The notes under the pieces were generated by a model. It did not search any database, was not told the origin of the DNA, and worked only from the letters and a program-made list of their open reading frames with translations. The position numbers and the translations under genes are program-made. A stretch of 64,000 bases of DNA from Gammaproteobacteria bacterium (lineage in GTDB: Bacteria; Pseudomonadota; Gammaproteobacteria; Enterobacterales; Alteromonadaceae), in assembly GCA_018222985.1 (NCBI GenBank), contig JAAEZG010000006.1, positions 1 to 64,000 of the forward strand, in the 5' to 3' direction. How positions within the stretch are numbered: position 1 is the stretch's first letter; the number at the start of each line of letters is the position of its first letter. Of the stretch, positions 30,147-38,953 are shown piece by piece.

Positions 30147-33077
30147 ATGAAAAAGCTCAGTGCAACACTGTGGTTTATACAGCTACTCTTGTTACACAGT
30201 TTATTGACGCCGAGCCAAGCCACTGCGAAAACCGTTAAGCCATTAAATGAATATGCCATGCGCACCTGGACTACTGCGCATGGCTTACCGCACAACTCCG
30301 TCAACGCAATAACACAGTCAGCAGACGGCTATTTATGGTTAGCCACTTGGGAAGGCCCTGTTCGCTATAACGGCCGCGAATTCAAAGTATTTGATGATAT
30401 TCAAATAACCCAGATGCCAGAAGCTGGAGCCCTTGATATTCATGTTCACCCGAACACGGGTGACATGATTGTTGCTGGCCCCCGCGGTGGGGTGGTGTTT
30501 TTTAATGGCCAACAATGGCGGCCTTATCAATTTGGCCGTGGCTATGCTTATGAAACGGTGGTTGATGACTTGCAGCGCCTGTGGGTAGCGACCAGTGCCG
30601 GAGTATACCGGCTTGATAGCCGCGGAGAAGTAGAGCTTTTCGATGTAACCAAAGGGCTACCCGATAATACAACGATTCGTATTGTGCTGGTTTCCGGTGC
30701 CAATAACCAACAGCAAGTGTGGGCTGGAACCCGCGGTGGTCTTGCGGTATTTGAGGCTAACTCTGGGCTCTTCGCCAAGGTAAATGAGCTTCCCACTGCG
30801 CAAATTCGTGAAATTCGACAGTTGCAAGATGGTCGCGTTGCCGTGTCTAGCGACGATGGGCTTTTCATTCAGCAATCAACGGGCGAATTTAAGCCTTGGC
30901 CGGTGGCAGTCAAAGGCCCTATTACCGCAATTGTTGAGGGCCCAGAAGGCTGTCTATGGGTGGGCACATTTGAATACGGTGTCGGTCGGCTATGCGCAAA
31001 TCAACAAGAGTGGCTAAGTGTTGATCAAGGGCTACCAAACTCACATGTACTTGATATTTTTCGTGACCGAGAAAACAACATGTGGGTATCTACTCATGGT
31101 GGCTTTGCCCAATTTCGTGCTGCGTTATTTACCAGTTTTACGCCGCATCATGGGTTAAAAGGGGCTTACGCGCGCTCAGTTCATGTTGATAACGAGGGGA
31201 CCATTTGGGTAGGCACCAACGATGGCTTAAGTTATCGCAAGAATGGCCGCTTTATCGGCTTAGATAAAGAAGCACGCTTGAAAGCTTTATCGGTGCTTTC
31301 TATCGCGTCAGACGATGCCAATCGTTTATACGTCGGCTCATACACTGAGGGTGTATTACAACTGCAAGATGGCAGAATTACAGCCCAGTTAAACCGTGAC
31401 AATGGTCTGATGTTAAATGAAATTCGTGTCGTTAAACCTATTCCTGGCAGTGATTATGTGTTGGTTGGCACGCCCAACGGGTTATATGTAACCGAGGTTA
31501 GAAACGGTCAGTTCGTTATTGTTAAACACTTTACAAGCGCTGATGGCATGGCCTCTGATTTTGTTCATTCACTGACGTTGGCGCCAAACGGTGACTTGTG
31601 GGTGAGTTCCACCTCCACATTAACGCATTTTAAAACCAGCAACTCGCGTTTTGACTGGAAACCTGAGGCGGTAAATTTAGAAGAATTTACTCGTGCTCGA
31701 AATATCTTTTCAGGCATTATTCACCAGCAACGGTTATGGTTAGCGACAGACCAAGGTGTGCTAACAAGAGACTTATCTTCCGGTACTTGGCAATGGTTGG
31801 GGCGCCAACAGGGGCTACCGTTTGAAAAAGTATTCACGATTAACTTCGATACCCAAGCAAATTTATGGCTAGGCGGCTCACGAGGAATTATTCGCGTAAG
31901 CGCTGAGCAACTTGAACAATGGTTAAGCGAAGAAATTAAGTTAGTCACTCATAAGTTATTTTCTGAAGCTGACGGCATGAAGAGTCGGCAAATAACAACG
32001 GGCGGTTTAGCGTCCGCGTTAGATACTGAAGGACATCTTTGGTTTGCTTCTGCGGTTGGGGCCGTTCGTGTTGACCCTAGCCAATACAATGCGCATGAAA
32101 ACTCAGCTCCGCCCCCAGTGATTGAGTCTGTGACCCATGATTATGGGGTGCTTGAAGCTACCGCAGAACTGCCCGCGGATAATACCCGTACAGCATTTAA
32201 TTATGTTGCGCTTGGTTATCAAATGCCGGAGCAAATTGAATATCAAGTGCGCATGTACGGTTATGATACACAATGGATAAACCGTGAGGATAACCTAACC
32301 ACGGAATATACAGCTCTTCCACCGGGCAACTACCGCTTTGCGGTTCGCACGCGCTACCAAGGTGAAAACTGGTCGCAGCCAACTGAGTTTAGCTTTTCAA
32401 AAGCAGCCTACTTTTATCAGCGCCCGTGGTTTTGGTTTGTTTTTGTTATTGCGCTTATTACTTTAGTGGGCGGGATTGTGCATTGGCGTATTCGCCAACT
32501 TGAAAAACTGCGCGTACGCTTGCAAGCCATGGTGCATCAGCAGACACTTGAATTAGAGCAACTTGCACTGACAGATTCCTTAACTGGGTTGGCAAACCGC
32601 CGCGCATTTGACCAGCGCTTAGCGCTAGAAGTAAAAAATAGCACGCGGCATCAAACGCCATTGTCAGTTGGTTTGCTTGACCTCGATTATTTCAAAGAAA
32701 TTAACGACAAATACCTGCATGCGGGAGGGGACATTATTTTAACGCAGGTAGCGAAACTGATAGCAACCAACGCCCGAGAAACTGACTTAGTGGCACGGTG
32801 GGGTGGTGAGGAATTTGCCATTATTTTCCCAGACACAACGCAAGCTCAGGCAGCGAAAATTCTCGAACGTATTCGGCTTATGGTGGAGCAGTTAGAAGTG
32901 CCAGAAGTGAGCGATGAGGCGCGAATAACGGTAAGTATTGGTCTGGTGAGCAACCAATCAGCCATGAGTAGCGATGCACAGCAGTTGTTAAAACTTGCAG
33001 ATAGAATGCTTTATCAGGCGAAAGAAGGCGGTCGTAACCGCCTCTCAATCTACCAAGCTGATGATATTAGCGGTTAG
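30147..33077 (+). CDS. beta-propeller sensor diguanylate cyclase (Reg_prop, Y_Y_Y, GGDEF)
   Basis: This 976-residue membrane protein has a signal peptide (about 1-27). A long periplasmic part made of two-component-regulator propeller repeats follows (recurrent DGYLWLAT-, NNMWVSTHGG- and GTIWVGTNDG-like units). Next come a Y_Y_Y domain (YGYDTQWINREDN...LPPGNYRFAVR), one membrane helix (about 755-775), a short coiled coil and a GGDEF domain. The active site is GGEEF (886-890). An inhibitory I-site RETD (877-880) lies five residues upstream, so the enzyme should make c-di-GMP and be product-inhibited. The periplasmic ligand is unknown. The stop overlaps the convergent SDR gene by 11 nt. Confidence 0.93.
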   Translation: MKKLSATLWFIQLLLLHSLLTPSQATAKTVKPLNEYAMRTWTTAHGLPHNSVNAITQSADGYLWLATWEGPVRYNGREFKVFDDIQITQMPEAGALDIHVHPNTGDMIVAGPRGGVVFFNGQQWRPYQFGRGYAYETVVDDLQRLWVATSAGVYRLDSRGEVELFDVTKGLPDNTTIRIVLVSGANNQQQVWAGTRGGLAVFEANSGLFAKVNELPTAQIREIRQLQDGRVAVSSDDGLFIQQSTGEFKPWPVAVKGPITAIVEGPEGCLWVGTFEYGVGRLCANQQEWLSVDQGLPNSHVLDIFRDRENNMWVSTHGGFAQFRAALFTSFTPHHGLKGAYARSVHVDNEGTIWVGTNDGLSYRKNGRFIGLDKEARLKALSVLSIASDDANRLYVGSYTEGVLQLQDGRITAQLNRDNGLMLNEIRVVKPIPGSDYVLVGTPNGLYVTEVRNGQFVIVKHFTSADGMASDFVHSLTLAPNGDLWVSSTSTLTHFKTSNSRFDWKPEAVNLEEFTRARNIFSGIIHQQRLWLATDQGVLTRDLSSGTWQWLGRQQGLPFEKVFTINFDTQANLWLGGSRGIIRVSAEQLEQWLSEEIKLVTHKLFSEADGMKSRQITTGGLASALDTEGHLWFASAVGAVRVDPSQYNAHENSAPPPVIESVTHDYGVLEATAELPADNTRTAFNYVALGYQMPEQIEYQVRMYGYDTQWINREDNLTTEYTALPPGNYRFAVRTRYQGENWSQPTEFSFSKAAYFYQRPWFWFVFVIALITLVGGIVHWRIRQLEKLRVRLQAMVHQQTLELEQLALTDSLTGLANRRAFDQRLALEVKNSTRHQTPLSVGLLDLDYFKEINDKYLHAGGDIILTQVAKLIATNARETDLVARWGGEEFAIIFPDTTQAQAAKILERIRLMVEQLEVPEVSDEARITVSIGLVSNQSAMSSDAQQLLKLADRMLYQAKEGGRNRLSIYQADDISG

Positions 33078-33852
33078 CCACCATACGGCGGACTAAGCCT
33101 GGGAAAAAGCGCTGCAAGAAGGGGGCAAGCTTGGAAACGCCCGAACCTACAACCACCTCAGCTTTTTGTTTAGCTATGGCTTGTAGCGATTGCCGTGCAC
33201 ACTCTTCAGCAGAAATACCGCCAGCATTGTCTGGGTCTTCATGCCCTAATGCCGAGCCGTCACCGGTTAGCGAGTTATGCGCAACCTGGGTGTTGATAAA
33301 CCCTGGCAAAATTGAGGTAACGACAAGGTCATGCTGTTTCATTTCGGCGCGTAACGAGTCCATAAAACCAATGACGCCAAACTTGGCGCCGTTGTAGCCG
33401 CTGCGCAGCTTAGTACCGACTTTTCCTGCCACACTAGACACCGTGACAATATGCCCCGCACGACGCTCAACCATGCGTGGTAACACCAATTTGGTTAACG
33501 CGATAACCCCGAAATAATCAATTTCCATCAGCTGTCGATAAACGGCCATATCGGTATCTAAAATGAATGACCGCTGCGACACACCAGCGTTATTAATCAG
33601 AATATCAATGACTTGATCGCCAAGCTCATGCTGCGCCTGCTCCGCGGCAGCTTCAGGTTGGCTTAAGTCAAGCGCAAGCACTCGGTGACGGTCAGGGTGC
33701 GCAAGCGATAAACGCACTTGTTCAAGCGCTTCGGCGCGGCGTGAGGTTATAATAAGATGAGCTCCGGCCTCTGCTAATTGCTGGGCCATGGCTAAGCCGA
33801 TGCCCGAAGAGGCACCGGTTAGCCAAACTGTTTTACCTTGAAAGTAGGTCAT
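33067..33852 (-). CDS. short-chain dehydrogenase/reductase
   Basis: This 261-residue classical SDR has the cofactor motif TGASSGIG (about 13-20), NNAG near 88 and a catalytic Ser in VSSVAGK. YNGAK replaces the usual YxxSK spacing but keeps Tyr and Lys. The R residues after the second strand (TSRRAEAL) suggest NADP(H). The substrate is unknown; the closest general type is the DltE/SDR7-like membrane-lipid group. It starts 5 nt after the AbgT stop, so the two share a transcript. Its 3' end overlaps the GGDEF gene on the other strand by 11 nt. Confidence 0.88.
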   Translation of the reverse strand: MTYFQGKTVWLTGASSGIGLAMAQQLAEAGAHLIITSRRAEALEQVRLSLAHPDRHRVLALDLSQPEAAAEQAQHELGDQVIDILINNAGVSQRSFILDTDMAVYRQLMEIDYFGVIALTKLVLPRMVERRAGHIVTVSSVAGKVGTKLRSGYNGAKFGVIGFMDSLRAEMKQHDLVVTSILPGFINTQVAHNSLTGDGSALGHEDPDNAGGISAEECARQSLQAIAKQKAEVVVGSGVSKLAPFLQRFFPGLVRRMVANR

Positions 33853-33857
33853 TTAGA

Positions 33858-35405
33858 TTAACCTGCCGGATAGACATAGTTCGCCTGGAAACCAAGCGGA
33901 ATGCCTATCATCCAGTAGATGATCAAGAAGGCTGACCAAATCACTAATAAACTTACCGTAAACGGCAGCATCATAGCTACAAGTGAACCAATGCCTGTAC
34001 CCTTCACATAACGCTGACAGTACAACACCACCAATGGGAAGTACGGTAACAGCGGGGTAATAATGTTACTAATTGAGTCACCGACGCGGTAAGCGGCTTG
34101 AGTTAAGTCTGGTGAGTAGCCCAATTGCATCAGCATTGGCACAAAAATCGGCGAAATAAGCGCCCATTTGGCCGACGCTGAACCAATAAATAGGTTTATA
34201 AAGGCCACTAAGATAATCATACCAACCATAGTGACGCCACCTGAAAGCTGCAACGAACTTAAGAATTGCGCGCCTTTAATGGATAACAAGGTCCCTAAGT
34301 TAGAGTCGCTAAAGGCTTTAATAAATAGGGCACAGAAGAATGCCATGACCATGTAGTAAGCCATGCCTTCCATCGACTTGGTCATAGCGCCAACCACGTC
34401 TTGTGAATTCTTAAAGCTGCCAGAAATAAAACCATGCACAATGCCTGGAATAATAAATAGCAAGAATATGAGTGGCACAATCATTTGCATCAGCGGCGCG
34501 GTAAACGAAGCGAGCTCACCTGTTGCATCGGCCAAGGGTGTATTTTCAGCGCTGGCCGCGAAATACAAGCCAACCAAGCCCAGCACCATAGTCAATACAC
34601 CGGCATAGAATGCCTTACGGTCACGCGGTGTCACGTCGTCGAGTACCGGCATATCTTCTTGGTCACCGTCAATGGTGGCATTTTTTTGCAAACGAGGCTC
34701 AATAACACGATCAGTTAAATACCAGCCCACTAGCACCACCACCACAGACGACGCCGCAGTGAAGAAGTAGTTGTTCAGCGGGTTTAACTGAATAGCAGGG
34801 TCAAGAATTTGTGCTGCGCTTTGGGTAAAGCCTTGCAGTAATGGGTCAATGGCTGAAGGCACAAAGTTGGCACTAAAACCACCGGAAACACCGGCAAAAG
34901 CAGCGGCAATACCCGCTAACGGATGACGCCCAGCAGCAAAGAAAATGACGCCGCCCAACGGAATAACCAAGACATAACCAGCATCTACTGCGGTATGGCT
35001 AATAATAGCCACTAAAATTAACACCGGCGTGAGCAACATTTTCGGCGTAACGTTAAGCATCAGTTTAATGGCTACATTGATGAAACCACTGCGCTCTGCG
35101 ACACCGACACCTAGCATAGCAACCAACACCACACCTAAGGGCGCAAAGCCCATAAAGGTACCAACCATGTTGGCAAGAAAGTCGGCCATTTGATCGCCGG
35201 CTAACAAGTTAGTAATGCCAACGTTCTCATTGGTTAACGGGTGAACCGCGTCAAACTCAATACCAGAAAGTAAATAGCTAAATACCCATACGATAATTAG
35301 CAATCCAAAAAACATGACCGCTGGGTCAGGAAGTTTGTTGCCCACTTTTTCAACTTTATCGAGTATACGATTCAGCAAAGTAGACGATTCTTGCGAACCA
35401 GACAT
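33858..35405 (-). CDS. AbgT family transporter (first copy)
   Basis: This 515-residue membrane protein has about eleven hydrophobic segments and AbgT signatures: GFAPLGVVLVAMLGVGVAERSGF, a SASAKWALISPIFVPML block and YRVGDSISNIITPLLPYF near the end. AbgT proteins import p-aminobenzoyl-glutamate, and characterised homologues (MtrF, YdaH) also export sulfonamides. Marine bacteria often carry several and may use them for dipeptides. A second member of the family is encoded 6.5 kb away. It leads a two-gene unit with the SDR. The ribosome site AAGGGG lies upstream of the ATG. Confidence 0.93.
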   Translation of the reverse strand: MSGSQESSTLLNRILDKVEKVGNKLPDPAVMFFGLLIIVWVFSYLLSGIEFDAVHPLTNENVGITNLLAGDQMADFLANMVGTFMGFAPLGVVLVAMLGVGVAERSGFINVAIKLMLNVTPKMLLTPVLILVAIISHTAVDAGYVLVIPLGGVIFFAAGRHPLAGIAAAFAGVSGGFSANFVPSAIDPLLQGFTQSAAQILDPAIQLNPLNNYFFTAASSVVVVLVGWYLTDRVIEPRLQKNATIDGDQEDMPVLDDVTPRDRKAFYAGVLTMVLGLVGLYFAASAENTPLADATGELASFTAPLMQMIVPLIFLLFIIPGIVHGFISGSFKNSQDVVGAMTKSMEGMAYYMVMAFFCALFIKAFSDSNLGTLLSIKGAQFLSSLQLSGGVTMVGMIILVAFINLFIGSASAKWALISPIFVPMLMQLGYSPDLTQAAYRVGDSISNIITPLLPYFPLVVLYCQRYVKGTGIGSLVAMMLPFTVSLLVIWSAFLIIYWMIGIPLGFQANYVYPAG

Positions 35406-35488
35406 GAGGAAACCCCTTGTTGTATTGTTATTATGATTAAGACGAAAGTATCATAACGCATCAACTGACAACAACAAGATGAAAACCG

Positions 35489-36058
35489 ATGATTTGTGGA
35501 ACAGACGAAGCAGGGCGCGGCCCAATTGCTGGGCCGGTTGTGGCCGCGGCAGTGATATTAGACCCGAATAACCCAATTACTGGCATTAATGACTCAAAAA
35601 AGCTTTCTGAAAAGAAGCGTTTAGCACTTAGCGAAGAAATTAAGCAAAAAGCCTTGTATTGGGCGATTGCGCAATGCGATGCAGAAGAAATAGATGCCAT
35701 TAATATTTTGCAAGCCTCGTTGCTGTCAATGAAGCGTGCTGTTGAAGCCTTGCCGGTTAGCCCTAGCAAGGTACTGGTGGACGGTAATAAATTGCCGCAA
35801 TTGAATGTACCTGCAGAAGCCATTATCGGCGGCGACGCCTTAGAGGCCTGTATTGGTGCGGCATCAATTTTGGCGAAAGTGGAGCGTGACCGGCAAATGC
35901 TCGAATGGCACGCGCTTTATCCAGAATACGATTTTGCAAAGCACAAAGCGTACCCAACGAAAGTCCATTTAGCTGCGCTTACAGAGCATGGGCCGTGCCC
36001 GATACACCGCAAAAGTTTTGGGCCTGTCGCGCGGTTGCTTGCTACGCCTGACAAATAG
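35489..36058 (+). CDS. rnhB: ribonuclease HII
   Basis: This 189-residue RNase HII has the signature [19 protein letters not shown] with catalytic D and E at residues 5-6. The other acidic residues lie in LVDGN and in [11 protein letters not shown], and KAYPTKVH and [10 protein letters not shown] follow. It removes ribonucleotides from DNA and RNA-DNA hybrids. In many gammaproteobacteria rnhB sits between lpxB and dnaE; here it stands alone, divergent from the AbgT gene. Its 3' end overlaps argE on the other strand by 17 nt. The ATG at 35489 gives the expected N-terminus, although the ribosome site is weak. Confidence 0.96.
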   Translation: MICGTDEAGRGPIAGPVVAAAVILDPNNPITGINDSKKLSEKKRLALSEEIKQKALYWAIAQCDAEEIDAINILQASLLSMKRAVEALPVSPSKVLVDGNKLPQLNVPAEAIIGGDALEACIGAASILAKVERDRQMLEWHALYPEYDFAKHKAYPTKVHLAALTEHGPCPIHRKSFGPVARLLATPDK

Positions 36059-37202
36059 AGCGAATTAAATCACGAATATGTCGTTGCGCCGGTGCAATTT
36101 CATCAATTTGAATATATTCGTCGGGCTGATGGGCTTGGGCAATGTTGCCAGGGCCCATAATGATCGTTTGACAGCCCAGTTCTTGCACAAAGGGTGCTTC
36201 AGTACAGTAGTTTGCCACTTCTGGCGCGTTACCCGTTAAACCATGAGCCAGTTGTACGATATCTGATTGAGTATCACAACGGTAGCCGGGAATAGGTTCG
36301 TGCATATGTTGTAAGCATATGGCGCCCGGGTACTTGGCCTTAACCTCTTTCAAGCGGTCGTCAATGAGACCATACATGTCGTCAATGTTCATGCCGGGTA
36401 ACGGGCGCATATCAATGTGCAGTTCGCAGCAAGCACAAATACGATTGGCGGCGTCACCGCCATGTATGGCGCCGAAGTTTAAAGTTGGGTAGGGTACTTC
36501 GAAGGTGGCGTCATTGAAGCGCTGCTGAAACTCGCGTTGAACAGTACGTAGCTCGGTGATCACGTTGTGCATAATTTCTATCGCATTCACGCCGCCGGCT
36601 GGGTTTGAGCTATGGCCTGACTTGCCAGTGACGCGCACAGCTTCAGTTAAATGCCCTTTATGTGCGGTGACGGGGGTCATTGAAGTCGGCTCACCAATAA
36701 TGGCAAATTCAGGCTTTAAGTGGCCAAACGCGTCTAACTCGCGGGCACCGGCCATGGTGGTTTCTTCATCGGCTGTGGCCAGAATATAAAGTGGTTTGGT
36801 TAAGGTTTTTAAGTCAATTCCGCGCAGTGCTTCTAATACGAACGCAAAAAAACCTTTCATATCGGCACTGCCAAGCCCGTATAAACGGCCATTGTCTTCA
36901 CGTAATTTAAATGGGTCTTGGGTCCAGCGGCCTTCATCCCATGGCACGGTGTCGGTATGGCCGGCTAACATGAGGCCGCCTTCAGATGCACCCTCGGGTA
37001 TATAATGCGCCAATAAATTGTATTTGCCTGATTGATGATCAAGCTCATGAATATCAATTTGAAAACCAAGGCTATCAAGCCATTGAGCTAGTTTTTCGAT
37101 AACCGCTTTGTTGCTGGTGTCCCAACTTGGGTCAAGACAGGAAACAGAAGGAAGCGCGATAAGTTCGCGATACATTTGAATGAAACTAGGCAGCTGTGGC
37201 AT
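36042..37202 (-). CDS. argE: acetylornithine deacetylase
   Basis: This 386-residue M20-family enzyme is highly similar to E. coli ArgE throughout. It has [44 protein letters not shown] with the catalytic Glu, GEPTSM, GHSS and [16 protein letters not shown]. It hydrolyses N-acetylornithine to ornithine in arginine synthesis. The ATG at 37202 is preceded by GGAG at a good distance and matches the E. coli start; the frame extends six codons further to a TTG without support. No arg gene is adjacent and I see no clear ArgR box in the short upstream gap. Confidence 0.95.
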   Translation of the reverse strand: MPQLPSFIQMYRELIALPSVSCLDPSWDTSNKAVIEKLAQWLDSLGFQIDIHELDHQSGKYNLLAHYIPEGASEGGLMLAGHTDTVPWDEGRWTQDPFKLREDNGRLYGLGSADMKGFFAFVLEALRGIDLKTLTKPLYILATADEETTMAGARELDAFGHLKPEFAIIGEPTSMTPVTAHKGHLTEAVRVTGKSGHSSNPAGGVNAIEIMHNVITELRTVQREFQQRFNDATFEVPYPTLNFGAIHGGDAANRICACCELHIDMRPLPGMNIDDMYGLIDDRLKEVKAKYPGAICLQHMHEPIPGYRCDTQSDIVQLAHGLTGNAPEVANYCTEAPFVQELGCQTIIMGPGNIAQAHQPDEYIQIDEIAPAQRHIRDLIRSICQA

Positions 37203-37251
37203 CACGTGTCTCCGATACAACGGTTAGTGAGCCACAGCATACCTGATTTAT

Positions 37252-37839
37252 TTAGAAGTGATAACTACCACGCAAGCGGACGCCGTCACCAAATTCGCTG
37301 TCTTGGTAGCCTACACCTACCGAAACATCCGAATTAATGTAGTAATTCACACCAAATTGATACTGGTTGTCAGAGCCTGCGTCGAAATAATCAACCCAGC
37401 CTACGCCACCGTAAATTTCAAACTGTTCAATACGTTGACGTAAGTTACCTTCGACGCCCCAGAAACCGGTGTCATTTTGACCGAAGTCCACATGACCCAT
37501 GCGCAAACCAACATCAGCGGTAAGGCCTTGGTTTAACCAGAAGTAACGGCCCAGTTTTGCGCTAAGCACGTCATTACTACTACCAAAGTCATTGTCAAAA
37601 TTGCGGTAATAGCCACTCACGAAGTAAGGCGACTTAAATTCGTACGAGCCTTCAAGTAGAATGCTATCTCCGCCATCGTGATCAGCAATGGCCGCGCCAA
37701 CATAGTTGTATGCACTATGGCCTCGCGCTGGTTGCTGAGTTTGTTGCTGTTGCGCCAATGCAGAGCCTGAAAACAAGCCTGCTGAAGCCAACGTTACCGT
37801 TGCAATGGCTGCTGATAAAACACGTACTTGCAATGTCAT
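37252..37839 (-). CDS. small outer-membrane beta-barrel protein
   Basis: This 195-residue secreted protein has a signal peptide ending near GSALAQ (about residue 30) and a Gln-rich linker. Alternating hydrophobic/aromatic strands of barrel type follow (YNYVGAAIAD, PYFVSGYYRNFDN, KLGRYFWLNQGL, GGVGWVDYFDAG, VSVGVGYQDSEFG). The terminal Phe, in LRGSYHF, is the usual beta-assembly signal. About eight strands fit the length, similar in size to OmpW/OmpX-like or YfaZ-like barrels. I do not recognise a named family. The ATG at 37839, after GAGG, is preferred over an in-frame GTG at 37854. It is divergent from the oxygenase gene. Confidence 0.82.
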   Translation of the reverse strand: MTLQVRVLSAAIATVTLASAGLFSGSALAQQQQTQQPARGHSAYNYVGAAIADHDGGDSILLEGSYEFKSPYFVSGYYRNFDNDFGSSNDVLSAKLGRYFWLNQGLTADVGLRMGHVDFGQNDTGFWGVEGNLRQRIEQFEIYGGVGWVDYFDAGSDNQYQFGVNYYINSDVSVGVGYQDSEFGDGVRLRGSYHF

Positions 37840-37929
37840 CGTGATATACCTCACTTTTTGCTAAAATCTGCAAATAACGGTAGCAACCTTAAATTGTAAA
37901 CAAAAGGCGGTTTACTCAAGATTTACCCT

Positions 37930-37967
37930 TGTCTAGACAGGCTAAAATACTTAGCATAGGCGCCTAT
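37930..37967. promoter_or_regulatory. two perfect palindromes in the divergent promoter region
   Basis: TGTCTAGACA (37930-37939) and ATAGGCGCCTAT (37956-37967) lie between the barrel gene and the oxygenase gene, 31 bp and more before the latter's start. A -10-like TAAAAT (37943-37948) sits between them. They could be operators for the divergent pair. No known motif is recognised. Confidence 0.4.
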
Positions 37968-37998
37968 TTTCACATTTATTGTCGGGAACAAACGATTC

Positions 37999-38931
37999 AT
38001 GAAATCCATACCACATATTGATATGAGCCTGTATGGCCAAGACTTTAACGCGTTCGCACAGCATGTTGGCGAAGGTTACGAAGCGAACGGTTTTGTTGCG
38101 TTAACTAAGCATGGTATTGACCAGCAATTAATTGATAACGCGCTGGATATTTGTCGTGAGTTATTTGCTTTGCCGGAAGATGTGAAGAAGAAGTATCACA
38201 TTCCAGGTGGTGGTGGTGCGCGTGGCTATACGCCATTTGGTACCGAAATAGCGAAAGACGCCAAGCACGTTGACTTGAAAGAGTTCTGGCATGTGGGTCG
38301 CGAAGTGGAGGGGGAGCCGCCGTTTGCGCAGTTGACCCCGAACGTGTGGCCGGCGGAAGTGCCTGAGTTTAAAGAAAAGATCTTGAAGCTGTATCGTGCG
38401 CTAGACGCGTTAGGTTTGCAGGTGCTCGAAGCCTTGGCGGTTTATTTAAAGCAGCCGCGCGATTTCTTTAGCGACAAGGTGAATTTGGGTAACTCTATTC
38501 TTCGCCCATTACACTACCCGCCAATTATTGACGAAGGTACACCTTCGGTACGTGCCGGTGCGCATGAAGACATTAACGTACTCACCTTGCTAGTTGGCTC
38601 GCGTGAGCCCGGCTTAGAAGTACTTGCCAAAGACGGATCATGGATTCCGGTAACCATTATTGAAGGCGCAATTATCTGTAACGTGGGTGATATGTTGCAG
38701 CGCATGACCAACGGTGTATTGCCGTCGACCACTCACCGTGTAGTGAATCCGCCGGCGCCATTTAGCTCGAAGTCGCGTTATTCAATTCCGTTCTTCTTGC
38801 ACTTTAACCCTGACGTAATGATTACCCCGTTAGAAAGTTGCATTAGCGAGGAAAATCCACAACGTTTCGACCCAATTAGTTCGGATGACTATTTGATGGA
38901 ACGTTTACGTGAAATCGGTCTCGTTAAGTAA
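37999..38931 (+). CDS. isopenicillin N synthase family 2-oxoglutarate/Fe(II) oxygenase
   Basis: This 310-residue protein has the complete iron triad H189-x-D191...H246 and the cosubstrate motif RYS at 260-262. The N-terminal DIOX_N-like domain contains GFVALTKHGID. The family covers plant-type dioxygenases and bacterial IPNS-like enzymes of mostly unknown substrate; it does not imply antibiotic synthesis. There is no signal peptide. The nucleotidase gene follows after 22 nt and the two may be co-transcribed. Confidence 0.9.
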   Translation: MKSIPHIDMSLYGQDFNAFAQHVGEGYEANGFVALTKHGIDQQLIDNALDICRELFALPEDVKKKYHIPGGGGARGYTPFGTEIAKDAKHVDLKEFWHVGREVEGEPPFAQLTPNVWPAEVPEFKEKILKLYRALDALGLQVLEALAVYLKQPRDFFSDKVNLGNSILRPLHYPPIIDEGTPSVRAGAHEDINVLTLLVGSREPGLEVLAKDGSWIPVTIIEGAIICNVGDMLQRMTNGVLPSTTHRVVNPPAPFSSKSRYSIPFFLHFNPDVMITPLESCISEENPQRFDPISSDDYLMERLREIGLVK

Positions 38932-38953
38932 CGAATAACTATCTGGAGTGGTG

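Noticed and set aside
37999-38931. Beta-lactam biosynthesis from the isopenicillin-N-synthase-like gene
   Set aside because: The family is broad, and no ACV synthetase or other antibiotic gene is present.
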